Shown here in pieces: positions 26,901 through 35,387 of a stretch of DNA of 64,000 nt; the first letter of the stretch is position 1; each line of letters starts with the position of its first letter. The stretch lies in contig NZ_BFAZ01000009.1 in NCBI RefSeq assembly GCF_003114815.1, forward strand, positions 1,240,001 through 1,304,000. The letters run 5' to 3'. The stretch comes from Leptospira ellinghausenii (GTDB lineage: Bacteria > Spirochaetota > Leptospiria > Leptospirales > Leptospiraceae). The notes under the pieces are model-generated. The model worked only from the letters and a program-made list of their open reading frames with translations. It had not been told where the DNA came from and did not search any database. Position numbers and translations under genes: made by a program.

Positions 26901-27941
26901 ATGCGTTTGACCCCATTTCGGCACTTTTTCCTCATTTTTTCAATTTTGGTCTCCCTTTTCAATTGTGGAGGCCAAATCCAAGAAAAACCAATCGTTGGTT
27001 GTGAACGAATCACAGGTACACCAGGCCCAGAAGACTTCGATATCATCCGAGAGTCCTCAAGCGTAATTGTTTCCTCTCATGAAAGAAGAAATGGACTAAA
27101 GGATATTGGTGCTTTGTTCGAAATTTCATTTTCGGATCCCAAACAGAAATTATTAGCCAAAAAAGTAGAAACAAATTACCCAGAGAATTTTAGACCACAT
27201 GGAATTAGTTATGCGAAAGTGAAAGGAGTGGATACACTTGCTGTCATTTCGCACACACTCCAAGAAGATATTCCACATACAATTGAAATATTCGAACGTT
27301 CAAAGGCAGGAAAATGGACTCATACGAAAACATTAAGTGATCCATCTCTTACAAGTCCAAATGATTTATTCATGAATGAATCAGGTGAAATTTTTACATC
27401 CAATGACAATGGAACAAGCCAAACATTTCGCAAGTATTGGGATATGATCATTCGTAGTGGTCGAGCTGATGTATCCTATTACGATGGAAAAACATTCCAA
27501 TCCTTGGGAGTTCCTGTGATGTTAGGAAATGGAATTTACATTCGTAAACAAGGCAAACAAGAGTTATTGTATCGATCTGTATTTTCGGAAAAAGTAATAC
27601 GAGTCTACGAAGTAAATCGTGTGGATGGCAAAATGAATTTGAAGTATTTAGAATCCATTCCGATTGGTGCAGGTCCTGATAATATTTTAGAAGATGATAA
27701 TGGTATGTTATGGCTTGCAGCGCATGATTCCCCTTATAAATTCATTCGCCATGTGATGAACCGAAACAATTTAGCTCCCACTCGTGTGTTTAAAATCAAT
27801 CCAGCGACAAAAGAAGTCACTGAGATTTATGCAAACGAAGGTTCGGAAATTTCTGCTGGAAGTACAGGTCTTGTTTATAAAGACAAACTACTCATTTCAC
27901 AAGTGTTTGAAGATTTCCTTTTGGTTTGTCCAAAACCATAA
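26901..27941 (+). CDS. Lipoprotein with six-bladed beta-propeller (SMP-30/arylesterase-like)
   Basis: A 346-residue exported protein with a signal peptide ending in a probable lipobox (SLFNC, Cys at about residue 23). The body looks like the paraoxonase/arylesterase or SMP-30 propeller: PEDFDI, the metal-site-like SPNDLFMNESGEIFTSND and GPDNILEDDNGMLWLA segments are typical of the calcium-binding loops. This suggests a lactonase or esterase on the outer side of a membrane; the substrate is unknown. It is divergent from the phasin-like gene. Confidence 0.82.
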   Translation: MRLTPFRHFFLIFSILVSLFNCGGQIQEKPIVGCERITGTPGPEDFDIIRESSSVIVSSHERRNGLKDIGALFEISFSDPKQKLLAKKVETNYPENFRPHGISYAKVKGVDTLAVISHTLQEDIPHTIEIFERSKAGKWTHTKTLSDPSLTSPNDLFMNESGEIFTSNDNGTSQTFRKYWDMIIRSGRADVSYYDGKTFQSLGVPVMLGNGIYIRKQGKQELLYRSVFSEKVIRVYEVNRVDGKMNLKYLESIPIGAGPDNILEDDNGMLWLAAHDSPYKFIRHVMNRNNLAPTRVFKINPATKEVTEIYANEGSEISAGSTGLVYKDKLLISQVFEDFLLVCPKP

Positions 27942-28043
27942 AGAAATGAAAAAAAATCGCAAAGGCCATGACAAGTTTTGCCATCTGGTTTTGCAACAGT
28001 GACAGCGAATGCGAGTCGTGAACAAAAGAATGAAATCTTTTTA

Positions 28044-28544
28044 TCAATGAATTTGGCTAGGAGCACTTCCAACTAAAGAACGACCTACAAAGGCACAAGC
28101 GATGGCGTCCCAAGAATCGTCGTGGCCTTTTAGGTCTTTAAAACCCAAAATCATTTGGATCGCCGCCCGAACTTCTTTTTTGGTGGCGTTCCCTTTGGCA
28201 GAAATTCCCTTTTTGATTTGCGTGGCTGTTAATGACACCATGGGAATTTGATTTTCGCCTAAGGTGAGTAAAATCACACCTCGAGATTCTGAAACTTTCA
28301 TTCCAGTTGTTGTGTTTTGTACGAAAAACAGTTCTTCCACAGCTGCCCATTCAGGTTTGTGTTCGGTAAGAATGGCTTGGAGTTCTTTTCGGATTTGCAG
28401 TAAATTATTAGGAGAAGGGGTTTTGGGTGCCACTTCAATTGTCCCGTAGCCCAAAAGTGTCGGGTTGCGGCGTAGTCCCTCAGGGAAGGACAAGATGGCA
28501 TAGCCCACGCGGTGGGACCCTGGATCAATTCCGATAATTTTCAA
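28044..28544 (-). CDS. ruvC: Holliday junction resolvase RuvC
   Basis: A 166-residue RuvC endonuclease (usual length 160-175). The catalytic acidic residues are visible: Asp in IIGIDPGSHRVGYA, Glu in AAVEELFFVQNT, and the C-terminal Asp pair in GHDDSWDAIACA. RuvC cuts Holliday junctions together with the RuvAB motor during recombination. ruvA and ruvB are not in this window. The gene is divergent from the second acyl-CoA dehydrogenase gene. Confidence 0.95.
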   Translation of the reverse strand: MKIIGIDPGSHRVGYAILSFPEGLRRNPTLLGYGTIEVAPKTPSPNNLLQIRKELQAILTEHKPEWAAVEELFFVQNTTTGMKVSESRGVILLTLGENQIPMVSLTATQIKKGISAKGNATKKEVRAAIQMILGFKDLKGHDDSWDAIACAFVGRSLVGSAPSQIH

Positions 28545-28677
28545 TTATTTCTTTCCTAAAATCTATCTTCGGGACAGTTTTCTCCAACCCAAGGCAAAAC
28601 CTAGTCTAAAAATGAAAATGACAGGGTACTTTCCTTCCGTATAGTGGAAGAAAACCACCCGCAGGAACGTTAAACAC

Positions 28678-30354
28678 ATGACCGCAACGGCAGTGAAACT
28701 CGAAAAATCCCAGGCGGAGAAGGCATTGAACGCCCAAGCCGCCCTCCTCAATGAAGTTACGAAACGACTCGCACAGAAAAATTCCGACAACGGTAAAGTT
28801 TCCATTAGCAAAATGGACAAAACGCAACATGTGTTTTACCAACTTGCTTGGATGACAGCACAACAACGTGTAGCTGAAAACTTCATCGTATATGCTTGGG
28901 ACGCTTCCAAAGGAACTGGTGAATTGGAACAGAAAATGGCGCTCACATTTGTGGCGGAAACTGTTTCTAACATTCGTTCTGAACTTGCAGCGCGTCCTGC
29001 AGAATATGAATTAACGTATCAGGAATTATTCTCCAAATTGTTTTCCGATGAAATCAATGCGTTTGTAGAAGCTGCATCGAAAATGGAAAACTACGAAGCC
29101 ATCGTGGACAAAATCGTTGATCTTGGACATTTTGGTGCTTACGGACTTTCTGAAGACCACGAAAATTTCCGTGGAATTTTCAAAGACTTTGCTGAGAACG
29201 TTGTTGTACCTCATGCAGAACATGTTCATAGACATGATGATTTGATCCCACAAGAGATCATCAATGGCCTTCGCGACATGGGATGTTTTGGTCTTTGTAT
29301 TCCAGAACAGTTTGGTGGAATCCAACCAAATGATCGCCCTGACAACATCTCCATGTTAGTTGTGACAGAAGAACTTTCCCGAGGATCACTCGGAGCAGCA
29401 GGTTCCCTCATCACTCGTCCTGAAATTATGTCCAAGGCTCTCCTCAAAGGGGGAACTGAAGAACAAAAAAACAAATGGTTACCACTTCTTGCATCTGGTG
29501 ACAAATTTGCAGGGATCATGGTAACAGAACCTAACTACGGTTCTGATGTTGCCGGAGTTTCCGTAACAGCAAAAGAAGTAGAAGGTGGATTTGTCATCAA
29601 CGGTGTGAAAACTTGGTGTACATTTGCAGGGTATGCAAACTTACTTCTCATCCTTTGCCGGACAGAGTCTGATCCTAGTCTCAAACATAGAGGACTTTCG
29701 ATCCTTCTAGCTGAAAAACCATCCTTTGAAGGACATGAGTTCAGCTACAAACAAGAAGGTGGTGGGTCCATCCAAGGAAAAGCAATTGGAACAATTGGTT
29801 ACCGAGGAATGCACTCTTACGAAGTATCTTTTGAAGACTACTTTGTACCTAAGGAAAACCTACTTGGTGGTGATGCTGGTCGTGGAAAAGGTTTTTACTT
29901 CCAAATGGAAGGATTTGCTGGTGGAAGGATCCAAACTGCAGCTCGTGCCAACGGTGTGATGCAAGCAGCTCTTGAAGCAGCACTTCGATACTCCCAAGAA
30001 CGTAAAGTATTCGCAAAACCAATTTACGATTATACTTTAACTAAGTTTAAAATTGCAAAGATGGCAATGATCACTCAAGCCACTCGCCAATACACAAACT
30101 ATGTAGCAACCTTACTCGATGACCACAAAGGCCAAATGGAAGCAACACTTGTAAAATTGTATGCATCCAAAATAGCTGAGTGGGTGACTCGTGAAGCAAT
30201 GCAAATTCATGGTGGTATGGGTTATGCGGAAGAATATCCAGTTTCACGTTATTTCGTGGATGCTCGTGTATTCTCTATCTTTGAAGGTGCGGAAGAAGTA
30301 ATGGCTCTTCGCGTTGTAGCGAAAGACCTTCTTGACCAAGCACTCGCTTCTTAA
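28678..30354 (+). CDS. Acyl-CoA dehydrogenase, long form
   Basis: A 558-residue acyl-CoA dehydrogenase, longer than the usual 380-400 because of an N-terminal helical extension of about 130 residues and a C-terminal helical region. The dehydrogenase core shows MVTEPNYGSDVAG (substrate/FAD loop), the RKVFAKPIYDY helix, QIHGGMGYAEEYPVSRYFVDAR and IFEGAEEVM at the end, where the catalytic Glu is usually found. Acts in fatty acid oxidation. A hairpin and a strong terminator follow. Confidence 0.9.
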   Translation: MTATAVKLEKSQAEKALNAQAALLNEVTKRLAQKNSDNGKVSISKMDKTQHVFYQLAWMTAQQRVAENFIVYAWDASKGTGELEQKMALTFVAETVSNIRSELAARPAEYELTYQELFSKLFSDEINAFVEAASKMENYEAIVDKIVDLGHFGAYGLSEDHENFRGIFKDFAENVVVPHAEHVHRHDDLIPQEIINGLRDMGCFGLCIPEQFGGIQPNDRPDNISMLVVTEELSRGSLGAAGSLITRPEIMSKALLKGGTEEQKNKWLPLLASGDKFAGIMVTEPNYGSDVAGVSVTAKEVEGGFVINGVKTWCTFAGYANLLLILCRTESDPSLKHRGLSILLAEKPSFEGHEFSYKQEGGGSIQGKAIGTIGYRGMHSYEVSFEDYFVPKENLLGGDAGRGKGFYFQMEGFAGGRIQTAARANGVMQAALEAALRYSQERKVFAKPIYDYTLTKFKIAKMAMITQATRQYTNYVATLLDDHKGQMEATLVKLYASKIAEWVTREAMQIHGGMGYAEEYPVSRYFVDARVFSIFEGAEEVMALRVVAKDLLDQALAS

Positions 30355-30364
30355 AAAGAGAATC

Positions 30365-30399
30365 TTCTTTACCGAAAGGAATTTCCCTTCGGTAAAGAA
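30365..30399. repeat. 12-bp perfect inverted repeat after the acyl-CoA dehydrogenase gene
   Basis: TTCTTTACCGAA (30365-30376) and TTCGGTAAAGAA (30388-30399) are exact reverse complements around an 11-base AGGAATTTCCC spacer that can itself pair (GGAA/TTCC). No T tract follows directly. It may be an RNA-stabilising 3' hairpin ahead of the terminator at 30449. Confidence 0.7.
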
Positions 30400-30448
30400 T
30401 CACTCAAACATTTGTCGAAATGTCATAAAACATACGACAACTACTGCT

Positions 30449-30477
30449 AAAAAGCCTGAACTTTCAGGCTTTTTTTA
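30449..30477 (+). terminator. Intrinsic terminator of the long acyl-CoA dehydrogenase gene
   Basis: AAAAGCCTGA and TCAGGCTTTT form a 10-bp stem with a four-base loop, ending in a T7 tract (30471-30476). This is the clearest intrinsic terminator in the window. Confidence 0.92.
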
Positions 30478-30563
30478 TACCTATAGCAAAAACAAATCGG
30501 ATAAAAAACTTTCTCTGATTTGAAAAGAAGTCTAAGGTATTACCAAAATCTTATTTCTGTTAT

Positions 30564-31346
30564 ATGAAGTTACATTTTGTATTTTACATTATAATTCTGT
30601 TTGTTTTGAACGTAATGTGCAAAACGCCAATGCCAGAACTCAGTTCGGAAGCAAAACTTTCGAAGAATAAATCAATTTCCATCCGTTGGACAACAATGGA
30701 TCCCATCCTCGCAAAGGTATTTCCTGAAGTATTTCCTGTTCCACCTGCAATTCTCATTGATGACCAAGTGAACGTTGCAGATTTAACGACTGTTCCACTG
30801 CCTCCTCCTGATCCAAACCAGTTGCCTAAAATTCCCCAAAAAAAACCACATAATCCCAACGAACTTCCACGATGGGATCGAGGATTTGAATTAACCAATA
30901 TAAATAATTTAACTCTTGTAATTCGAAGCGAAAGCCAAAGACCTTTCAAAAGTATTGGGATTAGTTTATTAGCTCTTACGATGATCTACTATGGAACAAT
31001 GGAAACAGAAGCGGAGTTAGTTTGGACTTCCGGTGAAACAAATTTACATCGAATTTCTTTTTTATCTACCTATGAAACGATATGGGCACCTATGCCATTT
31101 TATATTGGTACTGGATCAAGTGTCATCGCTCCCATGTTAAACTCAAATCGATATCCTTCCAATTTACAAAAATTCTGTATCCAAGAAAAACCTACCAAAC
31201 TCCGCGAGTCTTTGGAGCAAACTCATTTTGAAAATTGTAAAGAGTATGAATTATTTTTAAGGAGATTGTTTTTACAAAATTATGAAGTGATTCATTTGCA
31301 ACTGACAGAATGGGAAAAAAGAAACCAAGATTGGTTCCAACCATAA
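30564..31346 (+). CDS. Lipoprotein of unknown function
   Basis: A 260-residue predicted lipoprotein. The signal peptide ends in LNVMC with the lipidated Cys at residue 19. A Pro-rich stretch (PLPPPDPNQLPKIP) lies near residues 75-95. The rest is a mixed alpha/beta domain with no motif I recognise. It overlaps the long frame of the next gene, but that gene's likely ATG is 23 bp past its stop, so the two probably share a transcript. Probably an outer-membrane or periplasmic lipoprotein. Confidence 0.75.
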   Translation: MKLHFVFYIIILFVLNVMCKTPMPELSSEAKLSKNKSISIRWTTMDPILAKVFPEVFPVPPAILIDDQVNVADLTTVPLPPPDPNQLPKIPQKKPHNPNELPRWDRGFELTNINNLTLVIRSESQRPFKSIGISLLALTMIYYGTMETEAELVWTSGETNLHRISFLSTYETIWAPMPFYIGTGSSVIAPMLNSNRYPSNLQKFCIQEKPTKLRESLEQTHFENCKEYELFLRRLFLQNYEVIHLQLTEWEKRNQDWFQP

Positions 31347-31369
31347 TCATTAAAGTTCAATTGATACAT

Positions 31370-31999
31370 ATGAGACTTACAAAAATAGTCATCCCAATTT
31401 TTTTACTTTGTATTTTCTTCCTTCCTTTTCGATTTCTTAGTTCAATATCTATTCCGAAAGAAAATTGGAATATTGTTTTGTATGGAGGGATTTTTACAAC
31501 AACAGATCTAATCCCAATTGTTTTTCGGCAAAAAACAGACTATAAAGAATCCTACATAGGTACCATTGGTGTTAGTCGGCCGTTGGATTATCGAATTCGT
31601 TGGTTTGATTTTTTATGGGAAACAAATGTTACCAAACATTTTGGGGAAATGAACCATTGGGAAACAAATGCTTTTTACATTGTCAAAATCAATCGAATTT
31701 ATGATTCTCCCATCAGTCTCTCTCTCGGTGAAGGTATGTCATTGGCATCCGAAAACCCAAGATTGGAAAATAAAGCAAAAGGTTATTATTTAGAAACAGG
31801 TCTCCAAAAAGATGCAATTGAATCCAGAGCACTTCTCAATTATATGATGGTAGAGGTGAGTTCCTACCTTCCTTTGGAACGAAAAACAGAAGTTTTTTTA
31901 AGAATCCACCACCGTTCTGGAATCTTTGGTTTGTATTGTCCACCAGACCCTAATTGTGGTTCGAATTTTGTTTCCTATGGTTTCAGAACTGCCTTTTAG
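31370..31999 (+). CDS. PagL-like lipid A 3-O-deacylase / acyloxyacyl hydrolase family protein
   Basis: A 209-residue outer-membrane protein from the ATG at 31370 with an N-terminal hydrophobic signal. The C-terminal part shows FLRIHHRSGIFGL followed by GSNFVSYGFR, matching the His-x-Ser active-site strand and the closing strand of the PagL/acyloxyacyl hydrolase family. Such enzymes remove an acyl chain from lipid A at the outer membrane. The family call rests on these two motifs. Neighbours are a lipoprotein upstream and START and beta-lactamase-like genes on the other strand. Confidence 0.75.
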   Translation: MRLTKIVIPIFLLCIFFLPFRFLSSISIPKENWNIVLYGGIFTTTDLIPIVFRQKTDYKESYIGTIGVSRPLDYRIRWFDFLWETNVTKHFGEMNHWETNAFYIVKINRIYDSPISLSLGEGMSLASENPRLENKAKGYYLETGLQKDAIESRALLNYMMVEVSSYLPLERKTEVFLRIHHRSGIFGLYCPPDPNCGSNFVSYGFRTAF

Positions 32000-32062
32000 T
32001 TTAAGTTAGGCGAAGGATTTCAAAAGAGGATATCATGTATCTTCTGCATTAAATTAGTGAAC

Positions 32063-32206
32063 CTACCAATTCAATTTGATTCCAATGCGGATGTTTTTAC
32101 TGAGACCGAAGGTGTAAGTGGCTTTGGTTTTAATCTGTTGGGAACACCAAACACGTTTATCCCACGAATCCATTATATCATTTTGAATTCGTAGGATAAC
32201 TTTCAT
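32063..32206 (-). pseudogene. Possible C-terminal remnant of an outer-membrane protein gene
   Basis: A 47-residue frame just downstream of the START-protein gene. It reads MKVILRIQNDIMDSWDKRVW... and ends with ATYTFGLSKNIRIGIKLNW, which alternates like two barrel strands and finishes in an aromatic residue, as in the C-terminus of outer-membrane beta-barrels. There is a stop codon directly upstream in frame and no Shine-Dalgarno. I read it as a decayed gene end. A chance frame is the alternative. Confidence 0.35.
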
Positions 32207-32222
32207 TTTTTGTTACTAAAAA

Positions 32223-32906
32223 TTAATTTGTAGGATTTGTTACTGGTTCTTTAATCCAATCATATTTTGCTTCTTTGTGTTTTCCCTGTTCGACCAATGA
32301 TTTTAAGTTTAATAGAGTTTCGTAGGGAGTGTCTGTTAGTACCAGGTTGATGACTGATTGTGGTACAGATCCACCTGGCTCAAAATGAGCTTGGTACTCA
32401 ATTTTGAGTTTCCCATTGGCTAAGGGAGTTAGTTTCCAATACCCTTCAAACGCTGGCATCCGTGTCACACCAGAAGGTGCAGATTTTGCATTTGAATCCA
32501 ATCGTTTCATCTTCATTGTAGTTGTTAGAGTTTTATCATTTTGATCAAAACTACGATCCATAATGACATCTCGGTCATTGACAGGCCATGGTGCTCCATT
32601 CCTTAGATATACAGATGATTTTTTTTCGGATCCAGAAAGAACTGTTAGCTCTTTGCATTGGTGGTATAAGTTTTTACAAGATTGTGGATCTACTAGTAAG
32701 GCAATCACTTGGGAAATCGAAGCATCAACTTCTGTTTTACCTAAAAACTCTTCGATATTGGAGCCAGCAACTGGCCTTGTTAGAACTTGGATTCCTTTTT
32801 TACGTTTTGATTCTGACCACTCTGGTGTTTGAGCCAAGAGTGGAAACAATTGAACGAATAGGAAACATCCTAGTATGAATTTGAAAACTGTTTGTTTTTG
32901 GATCAT
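32223..32906 (-). CDS. START-domain lipid-binding protein, exported
   Basis: A 227-residue protein with a signal peptide (to about residue 25, LLAQT). The rest is a START/polyketide-cyclase-like domain: the GSNIEEFLGKTEVDASISQVIALL start, RNGAPWPVNDRDVIMDRS core (the PWPVxDRD motif is typical of bacterial START proteins) and the long C-terminal helix. These bind a lipid or other hydrophobic ligand in the periplasm. Two bases separate its start from the stop of the beta-lactamase-like gene, so they are co-transcribed. Confidence 0.88.
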   Translation of the reverse strand: MIQKQTVFKFILGCFLFVQLFPLLAQTPEWSESKRKKGIQVLTRPVAGSNIEEFLGKTEVDASISQVIALLVDPQSCKNLYHQCKELTVLSGSEKKSSVYLRNGAPWPVNDRDVIMDRSFDQNDKTLTTTMKMKRLDSNAKSAPSGVTRMPAFEGYWKLTPLANGKLKIEYQAHFEPGGSVPQSVINLVLTDTPYETLLNLKSLVEQGKHKEAKYDWIKEPVTNPTN

Positions 32907-32908
32907 GG

Positions 32909-34165
32909 TTACCTGCCTATTTGTGAATGAATGATTGGTCTAACTGTTTCAGCAAAGAATAATGAGGTTGAAGAAGGTGGTAACAAACTCAATCCATTTT
33001 TTCTACCAATATTATTTACTGCTAAGATCGCCATGTAATTTCGATTTCGATCCAACCAAGGGTAAAAACCATTGATTCCTATACTATGGGAAATCAAGTC
33101 CTTATCACATTCTGCGGGAACATCCGTAACCGTACAAAATCTCCAATTTCCCAATCCATATTGCCATCGGTATCCAAACGCAGAAAATTGTGAATATCCA
33201 ATCTTTGCTCCATTGTATTGGTCAGACAATATCTCTGTAACTGACGTTGTAGATAAAAAATTTGTTATATTTCCACCAGAGGAATTTTTAGCAGTTCCAT
33301 TGGTCAAAAGTGCGTTCAACATACGTGCATAATGTTCCGGAGAAATGGACAATCCATATGCCCCAGATAAACTTCCATCAGTATCGGTACCCCCTCTAGA
33401 ATTCCCTCGCCAAATTGCTTGGCTTGCATCCCAACCAAGAGGAGTTAGGATCAATTGAGTGTAAATTGTGTCCCAAGTTTTGTTACAAGCAACTTCTAAC
33501 ATACGTTGTGCGACTGCCATGTGATTGGAATTGTATTGGTATAAGGCTCCAGGAGTTCCTGTCGATTGGTCTCTAATCTCGTTTACACAAGTATCTTTTT
33601 GGGTAGAAGTTGCTCCAACTGGTAAGGTAGAGATACAAGTAGCTTGTCCAGATCCATTACCACCCCCTGCATTCAATCCAGAAGTAAAAGAAAGTAATTG
33701 GCGTAAGGTGACATTTGCATATGTTCCTGTCCAACCCAATACTTGTGCTGTTGTACGAGATAAGGAAATTGCCCCACCGACAGCACCATTATTACAAGTA
33801 CCAGTTGTTACTGTCCCGCATTGTGCATAAGTACCACTATTTGTGTTACAATCTATAACTCTCATTGCTGTAATTGCGGTGACCCATTTGGATCCGGAAG
33901 CAATTGGTTTGTATGTATTATAATCTAAAGTTGACTGCCTTGCATAAATCCTTGTACCATTTTGATCAAATACTTGGAAACTTGCACCTTCATCTGTTGT
34001 TCTTGCGTATTGGTCAAAACAAGAATCCAAACTAAAACAAGATCCAAAGATTCCAGCGATTAATGTTGCTTGTGTATCTTGGTCAGTAGAAACGGGCTTT
34101 TGGCATTGAAACAAAAACAAAGATATACTTGTGAAGGCGATTCCAATTAATTTTTTATGATTCAT
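32909..34165 (-). CDS. Serine hydrolase, beta-lactamase/penicillin-binding fold (class C-like), lipoprotein
   Basis: A 418-residue lipoprotein; the signal peptide ends at FLFQC (Cys about 20). The fold is that of class C beta-lactamases and esterases: the nucleophile motif SGSK in KPIASGSKWVTA, the helical LRQLLSFTSGL stretch, and YNSNHMAVAQ, which probably supplies the second (Tyr-x-Asn type) motif. Substrate may be an ester or peptidoglycan peptide rather than a beta-lactam. The N-terminal mature part is Cys-rich (CFSLDSCFDQ). It lies in a minus-strand set with a START protein and a small lipoprotein. Confidence 0.85.
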   Translation of the reverse strand: MNHKKLIGIAFTSISLFLFQCQKPVSTDQDTQATLIAGIFGSCFSLDSCFDQYARTTDEGASFQVFDQNGTRIYARQSTLDYNTYKPIASGSKWVTAITAMRVIDCNTNSGTYAQCGTVTTGTCNNGAVGGAISLSRTTAQVLGWTGTYANVTLRQLLSFTSGLNAGGGNGSGQATCISTLPVGATSTQKDTCVNEIRDQSTGTPGALYQYNSNHMAVAQRMLEVACNKTWDTIYTQLILTPLGWDASQAIWRGNSRGGTDTDGSLSGAYGLSISPEHYARMLNALLTNGTAKNSSGGNITNFLSTTSVTEILSDQYNGAKIGYSQFSAFGYRWQYGLGNWRFCTVTDVPAECDKDLISHSIGINGFYPWLDRNRNYMAILAVNNIGRKNGLSLLPPSSTSLFFAETVRPIIHSQIGR

Positions 34166-34177
34166 ATTGATACCTCG

Positions 34178-34651
34178 TTAAAATGAAATCGGTTCGATTG
34201 TGATAATTTTTCCTGTTTTCTTTAATTCACAGGATGCGAACTCAGGAAGTAAGTAAGCATCTCTTATCACTCCCCCAGCAGTTGTTAGGCCATCATAGAT
34301 ACTTCCCAAAACTAATGCGCCTTTGGTACGAATATCCGATTCACACTGCAGAACCGAAGATTCCAGAAATGACTCTTTATCCTCAATTTTGGAAATGTAT
34401 GAGTACAAAATTTTTGCTAAGAAACCATTTATGATGAGAAGTGGCGAGATTGGTCCTTGTCCACCTTTCATTCCTGATTGGGCTAACCAAAAAGAGGAAG
34501 CAGTTGATTCCGCTTCGAAAATCGCATCGGATATTCTTTTTTTGGCTTCAGATCCTTTTACGGCACCATAAGTGGGAATACCAATCCCTTCTGTTAGCAT
34601 ACAATTTGTCAAAAAGACAAAGAAAAGAATGGAAAGAATGAATTGTTTCAT
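34178..34651 (-). CDS. Small Leptospira-type lipoprotein
   Basis: A 157-residue predicted lipoprotein with lipobox VFLTNC (Cys about 17). The first mature part is MLTEGIGIPTYGAVKGSEAK and the C-terminal part has YDGLTTAGGVIRD and two more Cys. I believe it belongs to a lipoprotein paralogue family restricted to Leptospira (TIGR04452-like), which I recall but cannot confirm here. Function unknown. It starts the minus-strand run that continues with the beta-lactamase-like and START genes, 12 bp ahead of the former. Confidence 0.75.
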   Translation of the reverse strand: MKQFILSILFFVFLTNCMLTEGIGIPTYGAVKGSEAKKRISDAIFEAESTASSFWLAQSGMKGGQGPISPLLIINGFLAKILYSYISKIEDKESFLESSVLQCESDIRTKGALVLGSIYDGLTTAGGVIRDAYLLPEFASCELKKTGKIITIEPISF

Positions 34652-34674
34652 AAAAAAGGGTACCTCATACCAAA

Positions 34675-35382
34675 ATGAAAAGATGGGAACAAACTAACCT
34701 TCAGGCTTTGGTTCGCATTCCTGAACCTGAACTCATGGTCGAACCAAATCAGGTAGATTCGTATGCAAATGCTGGATTTGAAACAGCGCATTCGATGATC
34801 ATTAAACATTTTCAAAACAGACTTCCTCTTAAATTTTCGCCACGTTCGGTGTTAGATTTAGGATGTGGACCAGGAGATATGTCTTCTCGCTTATTCCCAT
34901 TATTTCCAAATGCCGAATTCACTTACTTAGATGGTTCCAAATTAATGTTAAATTATTGTCAGAAGCGTCTTTTTACGTTAATTGGTGAAAAAAGAAACAA
35001 TAAATTGTTTTTTAAAAACGAACTTATTCAGGAGTTTGTTCCCGAATCCAGTTTTGAACTAGTGTTCTCAAACTCACTTCTCCATCACATCCACAATCCA
35101 TTTGAGTTTTGGTCTGCGATCCAGCGCTCCATTGATGACGATAGTTTTATCTTTGTTTGCGATTTATTACGTCCCAACTCAAGAACAGAAGCATACCAAC
35201 TAGTAGAACGTTATGCGAAAGATGAACCAGAGGTTTTAAAAACAGATTTTCTAAATAGTTTGTTTGCCGCCTTTCGAATTGAAGAAGTAACTGATATGAT
35301 TGATTCTATTCGAATGAGCCATAAGTTAAATGTAGAAATCATATCAGATCGACATTGGATTTGTTATTCGAAACCAAGATGA
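34675..35382 (+). CDS. Class I SAM-dependent methyltransferase
   Basis: A 235-residue soluble methyltransferase. Motif I is clear (VLDLGCGPGDMSSRL, about residues 59-73), followed by the acidic post-I end of strand 2 (FTYLDGSKLML) and motif IV-like ELVFSNSLLHHIHNP. It transfers a methyl group from S-adenosylmethionine to an unknown substrate, perhaps a small molecule or quinone-like compound. The gene is divergent from the lipoprotein gene and converges on the Tim44-like gene. Confidence 0.88.
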   Translation: MKRWEQTNLQALVRIPEPELMVEPNQVDSYANAGFETAHSMIIKHFQNRLPLKFSPRSVLDLGCGPGDMSSRLFPLFPNAEFTYLDGSKLMLNYCQKRLFTLIGEKRNNKLFFKNELIQEFVPESSFELVFSNSLLHHIHNPFEFWSAIQRSIDDDSFIFVCDLLRPNSRTEAYQLVERYAKDEPEVLKTDFLNSLFAAFRIEEVTDMIDSIRMSHKLNVEIISDRHWICYSKPR

Positions 35383-35387
35383 TTTAC

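Noticed and set aside
30365..30399. The 12-bp inverted repeat as an intrinsic terminator
   Set aside because: There is no T tract; a better terminator lies at 30449-30477.
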